A stretch of 11,188 nucleotides of DNA from an uncultured Flammeovirgaceae bacterium (lineage in GTDB: Bacteria; Bacteroidota; Bacteroidia; Cytophagales; Cyclobacteriaceae). The position numbers and the translations under genes are program-made. The notes beneath the pieces are model-generated. The model saw only the letters and a list, made by a program, of their open reading frames with translations, was not told where the DNA came from and did no database searches. Numbering within the stretch: position 1 is the stretch's first letter; each line of letters begins with the position of its first letter. Shown one piece after another: positions 7,317 to 11,188 of this stretch. The DNA lies in the NCBI GenBank assembly GCA_937138955.1, contig CAKZPJ010000510.1, forward strand, positions 1-11,188. Direction: 5' to 3'.

Positions 7317-7324
7317 CAAAGGTA
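7317..7324 (-). promoter_or_regulatory. Bacteroidota -7 promoter box (TACCTTTG) for the glycosyltransferase
   Basis: The minus strand reads TACCTTTGCA, a perfect match to TAnnTTTG and the form often seen in Cytophagales. The box ends 12 nt before ATG 7304. If transcription starts about 5-8 nt after the box, as in known Bacteroidota promoters, the mRNA would have a leader of only a few nucleotides. No clear -33 TTG is present at the usual spacing. Confidence 0.6.
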
Positions 7325-7342
7325 GAAAGTTTAGGGAAGTAT

Positions 7343-7350
7343 TACCTTTG
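7343..7350 (+). promoter_or_regulatory. Bacteroidota -7 promoter box (TACCTTTG) for ruvC
   Basis: A second perfect TACCTTTG lies on the plus strand, 40 nt before the ruvC ATG. It diverges from the minus-strand box, with 18 bases between the two. It would drive the ruvC-DUF3616-potassium channel run with a leader of about 33 nt. A -33 TTG is not obvious upstream. Confidence 0.6.
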
Positions 7351-7390
7351 TTTTTGAAACCTTGGTAGAATCTCTATATTTAACCGCAGG

Positions 7391-7999
7391 ATGACCAACA
7401 CCAAACCAGCGATCGCTCGGCGATCCGATAGCGAAAGAATCATACTGGGCATTGACCCCGGCACTAACGAAATGGGCTACGGAATTATCTGCGTTCGTAG
7501 CTGTCCGCCCCGTGCTACTACCATTACATTAATGCAATATGGCATTATCCACTTGCGAAAATACCCTCATTATCAGGCTAAACTACAAAAGATATTTGAC
7601 CGTATAGCCAGCCTGATTGATGATTACCACCCTGATGAAATGGCTCTTGAAGCCCCGTTTTATAGTAAAAACGTTCAATCTATGCTCAAATTAGGTCGCG
7701 CCCAAGGAGTAGCAATGGCGGCTGCACTCAGTCGGCAAATCCCCGTAACCGAATATGCTCCCCGCAAAGTAAAGCAGTCTGTAACTGGTAATGGTAATGC
7801 ATCTAAAGAGCAGGTTTGCAAAATGCTAGGAAGCCTATTAGATTCAGGAAATCCCTTATTGCAAGAAAATCAACTAAACGATGCTACCGATGCGTTGGCA
7901 GTAGCCCTTTGTCATCACTACCAGAAATCATCGCCCATTCGGCACAACAAAAGTTGGAAAGCCTTTGTGGCTGATCACCCAGAACGGATTAAGTCCTAG
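7391..7999 (+). CDS. ruvC: Crossover junction endodeoxyribonuclease RuvC
   Basis: RuvC is the Holliday-junction resolvase that works with RuvAB in homologous recombination and repair. The 202-residue protein carries the full acidic set: Asp22 in 'ILGIDPGTNEMGYG' (18-31), Glu87 in 'MALEAPFYSKN' (84-94), and Asp164 and Asp167 in 'NDATDALAVA' (163-172). It also has the DNA-contacting region 'LGRAQGVAMAAA' (101-112) and 'YAPRKVKQSVTGNGNASKEQV' (122-142). The length is slightly above the usual 165-190 residues because of about 15 extra residues before the first beta strand and a tail after the last helix. ATG 7391 is the start used; I see no strong Shine-Dalgarno. It is the first gene of a tight plus-strand run, 11 nt before the DUF3616 gene, and is divergent from the glycosyltransferase. 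The assignment is secure. Confidence 0.97.
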   Translation: MTNTKPAIARRSDSERIILGIDPGTNEMGYGIICVRSCPPRATTITLMQYGIIHLRKYPHYQAKLQKIFDRIASLIDDYHPDEMALEAPFYSKNVQSMLKLGRAQGVAMAAALSRQIPVTEYAPRKVKQSVTGNGNASKEQVCKMLGSLLDSGNPLLQENQLNDATDALAVALCHHYQKSSPIRHNKSWKAFVADHPERIKS

Positions 8000-8010
8000 C
8001 TACCATTCTT

Positions 8011-9120
8011 ATGTCCTGCGAAAAATCACAGCAACACTTACTGATTCTTGATGATACCCTCCACGATATAGATGATAAAATTCGGGAAGAGCTTTCTTCA
8101 GTAGTTCGCACTGGCGATTATCTTTGGTTAGCTTTTGATGAAGGATATAGCCTTGAGCGATTAAAACGGAACAAAAACACTTATAGTCAACATCAAACCT
8201 TCTCGCTAACTGAATTCATTGATTTGCCCGCCGGAAAGAGTGAGATAGACATTGAAGGATTAGCCTACGATGGGTCTTACCTGTGGATAGCCGGTTCGCA
8301 CAGTAGTAAGCGCGATAAACCAGACGACCGAGATGAATCCGTAAAGAGGCGGATTAAACGGCTTAGTAAAATTAAATTTGACCATAATCGCTATACAATT
8401 GCCCGGGTTCCGGTAGTAAAAAACCCTAAAACTGGAGAATACACCTTACAAAAATCTTGTCCGAACCCGAAGCAACCCAAAAAGAAGCTAACGGCAGCCA
8501 AGCTCAAGGCAGGGAAAAAGCGCAGTCAGTTATCAAAGAAACTAGTAAAAGACAAGCACTTCGCCCGTTTTATGGATATTCCCGGGAAAGATAATGGACT
8601 GGATATAGAGGGGATTGCCGTAATAGGTGAACGAATTTTTTTAGGTTTACGTGGTCCGGTGCTTCGTGGCTGGGCCATTATTTTAGAAATACAGTTAAAG
8701 CAGAAAAGTAAGAAAAAGCTAAAACTCAAAAAGATAGGTAAGCACGGACAACGCTACCGCAAGCACTTTGTGAATCTACACGGGATGGGCATTCGGGAGT
8801 TAGCGGTAGCAGAAGATGATCTGCTGATTTTAGCTGGACCAACCATGGATGGCGATGGCACCATTGCCTTGTACCGAATTGTGAAGGGCTTGCCCGATGC
8901 TAAAGAATCCATTTTATATAACGATGAAATTGAACGATTGGCTAATGTTACTTTAGGGCATGAGACCGAATACGGAAAAGACAAAGCCGAGGGGCTAACG
9001 CTTACCGAAGATAACGAACTGTTGGTCGTGTATGATGCTCCGGCTACCAATCGGCAGCAAAACGAAAGTGATGCTTTTGCTGACATTTTTACCTACCCCG
9101 GAGGAAAAAAGATTTCTTAG
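8011..9120 (+). CDS. DUF3616-family protein, beta-propeller-like
   Basis: The 369-residue protein matches the DUF3616 pattern: 'GDYLWLAFDEGYSLERL' (35-51), 'DIEGLAYDGSYLWIAGSHSSKR' around 80-101, and 'LDIEGIAVIGERIFLGLRGP' (197-216). The unit 'E-G-(I/L)-(A/T)...LxIxxd' recurs at about 81-95, 199-213, 262-275 and 326-341, as expected for successive blades of a small propeller. Two lysine-rich insertions break the fold, at 157-182 and 229-246, giving a strongly basic middle. There is no signal peptide or membrane segment, so it appears cytoplasmic. The family has no established biochemical function that I know of. It is sandwiched between ruvC (11 nt upstream) and the potassium-channel gene (7 nt downstream), so the three are probably co-transcribed, though a functional link is not evident. 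Confidence 0.82.
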   Translation: MSCEKSQQHLLILDDTLHDIDDKIREELSSVVRTGDYLWLAFDEGYSLERLKRNKNTYSQHQTFSLTEFIDLPAGKSEIDIEGLAYDGSYLWIAGSHSSKRDKPDDRDESVKRRIKRLSKIKFDHNRYTIARVPVVKNPKTGEYTLQKSCPNPKQPKKKLTAAKLKAGKKRSQLSKKLVKDKHFARFMDIPGKDNGLDIEGIAVIGERIFLGLRGPVLRGWAIILEIQLKQKSKKKLKLKKIGKHGQRYRKHFVNLHGMGIRELAVAEDDLLILAGPTMDGDGTIALYRIVKGLPDAKESILYNDEIERLANVTLGHETEYGKDKAEGLTLTEDNELLVVYDAPATNRQQNESDAFADIFTYPGGKKIS

Positions 9121-9127
9121 ATAACCT

Positions 9128-10216
9128 ATGGCTACCCAGAAACGAAAAAATTGGTACATATTAGGATTAGCTCTAATAGCGTATTTTGCTATTACTTATT
9201 TATTATATTGGGTTGAGCGCGATCAAGAAGGAACTGGATTTACCCATCTGGCCGATGCATTTTGGTTTACTATCGTAACCTTGTCTACTGTTGGCTACGG
9301 CGACTACACTCCAGTTTCTCCGGTGGGAAGAATTATTGGGGTAATATTTATATTAGGTAGTGTTGGGGTATTAGGTTATTTTATCAGCCAGCTCACTACA
9401 CAGGTTTCAATATATTTGGAAAAAAAACGATTAGGGCTCTTGGGAACAAAATTCACAAATCACATTCTCGTTATTGGTTGGGATAAATTTGGTAAAGAAG
9501 TAGTGGAAGAAGTCGTTCACTCGGGTAACCAAGTGGCTATTGTGTGCAACGACAAAAGTGAGATCGATCTGATCCACGAAGCCTTTGCCAGTAAAGAAGT
9601 TTTTGCCCTATTCACTGACTACAGTAATTTGGAAGCTTTGGAAAAAGCAAATATTCAAGAATCAGCTACGGTATTTATCAACTTTGAAGATGATACCGAA
9701 GTGCTAATCTACTTGCTGAATCTGAAAAAAACCTACCCTGATTTGAATTATGTAGTATCACTGAGTAACCCCAGTTTGAAAGAAACTTTTGCCTCTACTG
9801 GAGTACGTTACGTAGTTTCCAAAACCGAAATTGCTTCCCGTTTAGTAGCTAGTTACACCTTTGAACCCGACGTAGCCATGATGGCCGAGTCGCTGATGAC
9901 TTCGGCCCTGGAAGGTGAAGATTACGACCTGCTAGAATACCGCGTGACCGATCAAAACCCCTACACTGGACAAGATTATCTGGATGCTTTTATTTCTCTA
10001 AAGAAAGAACACGACTGCGTGTTAGTCGGTATCAACAAAAAGCAATCGGACGGAAGCCGTCTATTGAAGAAAAACCCGTCCGCCGGAGTAACTATTGCGG
10101 AAGACGATTACCTCATTCTAATTTGCACCGGAACTACCAAGAATAAAATGCAGAAGCTATTCGGCGTATCCGAAGGTCGCTTACAGGAACGAGGAGCTTC
10201 GCAGAAGGTGGAGTGA
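9128..10216 (+). CDS. MthK-like potassium channel with RCK (TrkA-N/TrkA-C) domains
   Basis: The 362-residue protein has two membrane helices (about 10-29 and 67-89) around a pore loop with the potassium selectivity filter 'TVGYGD' (54-59). A cytoplasmic RCK_N domain follows (about 110-235), then an RCK_C domain (about 262-345). This is the 2TM-plus-RCK layout of MthK. The RCK nucleotide-binding loop reads 'VIGWDKFG' (115-122) rather than strict GxGxxG, as in MthK, where the corresponding loop also begins G-W. 'TDYSNLEALEKANI' (163-176) and 'INFEDDTE' (184-191) align by eye with the MthK calcium-site region, so Asp164 and Glu187 could be ligands; this alignment is from memory. It would gate potassium flux across the inner membrane in response to an ion or nucleotide. 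It is the last gene of the ruvC run and convergent with the TonB-domain gene. Confidence 0.93.
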   Translation: MATQKRKNWYILGLALIAYFAITYLLYWVERDQEGTGFTHLADAFWFTIVTLSTVGYGDYTPVSPVGRIIGVIFILGSVGVLGYFISQLTTQVSIYLEKKRLGLLGTKFTNHILVIGWDKFGKEVVEEVVHSGNQVAIVCNDKSEIDLIHEAFASKEVFALFTDYSNLEALEKANIQESATVFINFEDDTEVLIYLLNLKKTYPDLNYVVSLSNPSLKETFASTGVRYVVSKTEIASRLVASYTFEPDVAMMAESLMTSALEGEDYDLLEYRVTDQNPYTGQDYLDAFISLKKEHDCVLVGINKKQSDGSRLLKKNPSAGVTIAEDDYLILICTGTTKNKMQKLFGVSEGRLQERGASQKVE

Positions 10217-10222
10217 ATAATT

Positions 10223-10295
10223 GTAGTAGTAACTTTACCGGTAGTAATAGATAAGAATACCGTCCGGGCTGGCTCCTACTGATCGTTACTACTAC
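10223..10295. repeat. 11-bp perfect inverted repeat spanning the convergent gene ends
   Basis: GTAGTAGTAAC (10223-10233) is exactly complementary to GTTACTACTAC (10285-10295), with 51 bases between the arms. The second arm lies inside the last codons of the TonB-domain gene. The pairing could form a long-loop hairpin at the 3' ends of both convergent transcripts, but there is no T-run, so it is not a typical terminator. The arms are low-complexity GTA repeats, so chance is possible. The 59-nt gap also holds the 8-bp palindrome TACCGGTA (10236-10243). Confidence 0.35.
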
Positions 10296-10986
10296 GCTTA
10301 AAGCCGATAGGCAATACCATTCGTACTTTCATCAGCTTGCCTCTTACAGTTCCGGGGTTCCAGGGAGAAGACTGCTTTACTAGCCGAATGGCTTCTTGGT
10401 CACAACCAAACCCAATACCTTTGATAGCTTCTATCTCGGATAAGGAACCATCGGTTTCTACAACAAATTGGACAAAGACTTTTCCTTCCACCTCTCGCTG
10501 ACGAGCCAGATTAGGGTACCGAAGATTACTGCGGACATGATCATAAAAAACAGGCATCCCTCCTTTGGGTAAGGGTTGAACCTCTTGATCTACAAATATA
10601 CCGTAAGTATCCGGTAACGTCCACAATTTCTTCTGCAGTTCATTTCGTTGCTTAACCAGATTTACTAAAAGCTGATAATCTTGATCTGAAGCAAGCCCAT
10701 GTAATTTATAAAGTGTAGGATCAGCGAATAGGTCTTCGTTAGATAATCGGGGTGATGAGTTAAATCTTCTTATTGCCGTGGCCGAATCAAACGGTTGTTT
10801 AGGATTTTTATGTTCGTCCAGATAACGGTTAGCCATAATCTCGATTCTCCGCTCTACCTCCTGTTGCTGTGCCTGAACATGCTCGTAGGACTTAGCAACA
10901 TTCTGAGGGGAGAGATCATCTTCCTCGGGCTGACAAGAGAAGATGAGCAGAGCCAACGGTAAGAACCAAGGAGAAGAGCACTGCAT
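10276..10986 (-). CDS. Lipoprotein with a TonB C-terminal domain
   Basis: The 236-residue protein begins with a short hydrophobic signal and lipobox 'LIFSC', giving Cys18 as the predicted lipidated residue. It is followed by 'QPEEDD', an acidic stretch like the export signals reported for surface lipoproteins in Bacteroidota. A charged helical region follows (about 28-125), with coiled-coil-like content. A TonB_C domain (about 145-232) then contains 'GGMPVFYDHV' (142-151), 'LRYPNLARQREVEGKVFVQF' (155-174), 'ETDGSLSEIEAIKG' (177-190) and 'VRMVLPIGFK' (221-230). TonB proteins normally have an N-terminal inner-membrane helix rather than a lipid anchor, so it may not act as a standard energy transducer. 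The n-region has no Lys or Arg, which is unusual. An in-frame stop (TAG) lies two codons before ATG 10986, so no longer start exists. The upstream neighbour is a related TonB_C protein. Confidence 0.85.
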   Translation of the reverse strand: MQCSSPWFLPLALLIFSCQPEEDDLSPQNVAKSYEHVQAQQQEVERRIEIMANRYLDEHKNPKQPFDSATAIRRFNSSPRLSNEDLFADPTLYKLHGLASDQDYQLLVNLVKQRNELQKKLWTLPDTYGIFVDQEVQPLPKGGMPVFYDHVRSNLRYPNLARQREVEGKVFVQFVVETDGSLSEIEAIKGIGFGCDQEAIRLVKQSSPWNPGTVRGKLMKVRMVLPIGFKRSSNDQ

Positions 10987-10996
10987 AGTTAGCTAT

Positions 10997-11014
10997 TTAT
11001 CTTAAGTAAGATAA
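10997..11014. promoter_or_regulatory. 18-bp near-perfect palindrome between the two TonB_C genes
   Basis: TTATCTTA (10997-11004) and TAAGATAA (11007-11014) are exact reverse complements separated by AG. The site sits in the 60-nt gap between the upstream TonB_C gene's stop and the lipoprotein start, with its near edge 10 nt upstream of ATG 10986. The two-base loop is too tight for a good RNA hairpin and no T-run follows, so a dimeric-protein operator is more likely than a terminator. The regulator is unknown. Confidence 0.4.
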
Positions 11015-11046
11015 CCAAATGAGCACTCTTTACCTAACGATTAAAT

Positions 11047-11188
11047 CTATTCCTTAGCCCCGTAGCCTACTACTACTGTTTCTTCCAGCTTTTGGACAGT
11101 CTCATCTTTTTCTGCTGCGCTTATAGATTTATCGGTGTTATCAACTCCATCATCAAGCTTGAAGGTAATGGGCATGACCATTCGAACC
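11047..11188 (-). CDS. TonB C-terminal-domain protein with a VVVGYG tail (partial; N-terminus lies beyond the right edge)
   Basis: The last 46 codons and a TAG stop are visible. They begin 'VRMVMPITFKL', which is the final strand of a TonB_C domain and nearly identical to 'VRMVLPIGFKR' of the downstream lipoprotein, so the two genes are tandem paralogues. After the domain there is an acidic linker of about 20 residues and then the tail 'KLEETVVVGYGAKE'. The (E)xVVVGYG pattern is the hallmark near the Ton box at the plug start of SusC-like TonB-dependent transporters. It is not an expected ending for TonB itself. The upstream part, including any membrane anchor or peptidase domain, is outside the window. 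The coding frame is convincing despite its short length because of the domain match and the clean stop. Confidence 0.8.
   Translation of the reverse strand, partial: VRMVMPITFKLDDGVDNTDKSISAAEKDETVQKLEETVVVGYGAKE

Noticed and set aside
7305..7319. TTG start at 7319 giving a glycosyltransferase five residues longer
   Set aside because: The TTG lies inside the predicted -7 box (7317-7324), so it would be upstream of the transcription start. ATG 7304 is a better start.
8754..9086. 110-codon minus-strand open frame inside the DUF3616 gene
   Set aside because: It is long for a shadow but Ser-rich with no domain, and antisense to the blade repeats of a well-supported gene. A similar 67-codon frame at 8526-8729 was rejected for the same reason.
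10987..11046. Second promoter or small gene between the TonB_C genes
   Set aside because: No TAnnTTTG box on the minus strand and no open frame of useful length; only the palindrome was supported.
1..11188. Mobile element, CRISPR array, tRNA or defence system
   Set aside because: No transposase, integrase, terminal repeats, spaced direct repeats, tRNA-like cloverleaf or known defence-gene motifs were seen in any frame I examined.

Overview
The window is about 11.2 kb, moderately AT-rich, and densely coded. It most likely comes from the chromosome of a Bacteroidota bacterium, probably Cytophagales-like. The reasons are perfect TACCTTTG boxes (the Bacteroidota sigma-A -7 element TAnnTTTG), weak or absent Shine-Dalgarno sequences, TonB C-terminal proteins of the 'GGM..FY..v..NLrYP..AR' type, a short lipobox followed by acidic residues, and a GAF protein ending in the 'INERTrrLLEEaQ'-style linker common in Cytophagales sensors. 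The genus cannot be told from this sequence. No rRNA, tRNA, CRISPR array, insertion sequence or phage gene was seen.

Layout. (1) Positions 1-4249, minus strand: a four-gene chemosensory-like cluster, transcribed cheR, then cheB (catalytic domain only), then a two-TM GAF protein with no output domain, then a dCache / tandem-HAMP / GAF sensor cut off by the left edge. No CheA, CheW, CheY or classical MCP signalling domain is visible. (2) 4250-4533: a 284-base non-coding gap with an 8-bp inverted repeat and one weak promoter-like box. (3) 4534-7304, minus strand: a family-2 glycosyltransferase overlapping a small acidic protein by 8 nt, followed by an M16-family peptidase homologue that lacks the zinc motif but keeps the R/Y motif. 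(4) 7305-7390: a short divergent promoter region with one TACCTTTG box on each strand. (5) 7391-10216, plus strand: a tight run of ruvC, a DUF3616 protein and an MthK-like potassium channel with RCK domains, with gaps of 11 and 7 nt. (6) 10276-11188, minus strand: two tandem TonB C-terminal-domain proteins. The first is a predicted lipoprotein. Only the last 46 residues of the second are present, and its tail ends in VVVGYG, the signature found near the Ton box of SusC-like outer-membrane transporters.

How the genes work together. The left cluster looks like a membrane-sensing module in which CheR and CheB could adjust methylation of a non-MCP sensor. The central genes look like conserved housekeeping or envelope functions (sugar transfer, Holliday-junction resolution, potassium flux). 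The right edge is an envelope TonB-type locus. The most unusual observations are the Ton-box-like tail on a TonB-domain protein, the lipoprotein TonB-domain protein with a possible surface-export signal, and the CheR/CheB/GAF/dCache cluster without a visible kinase.
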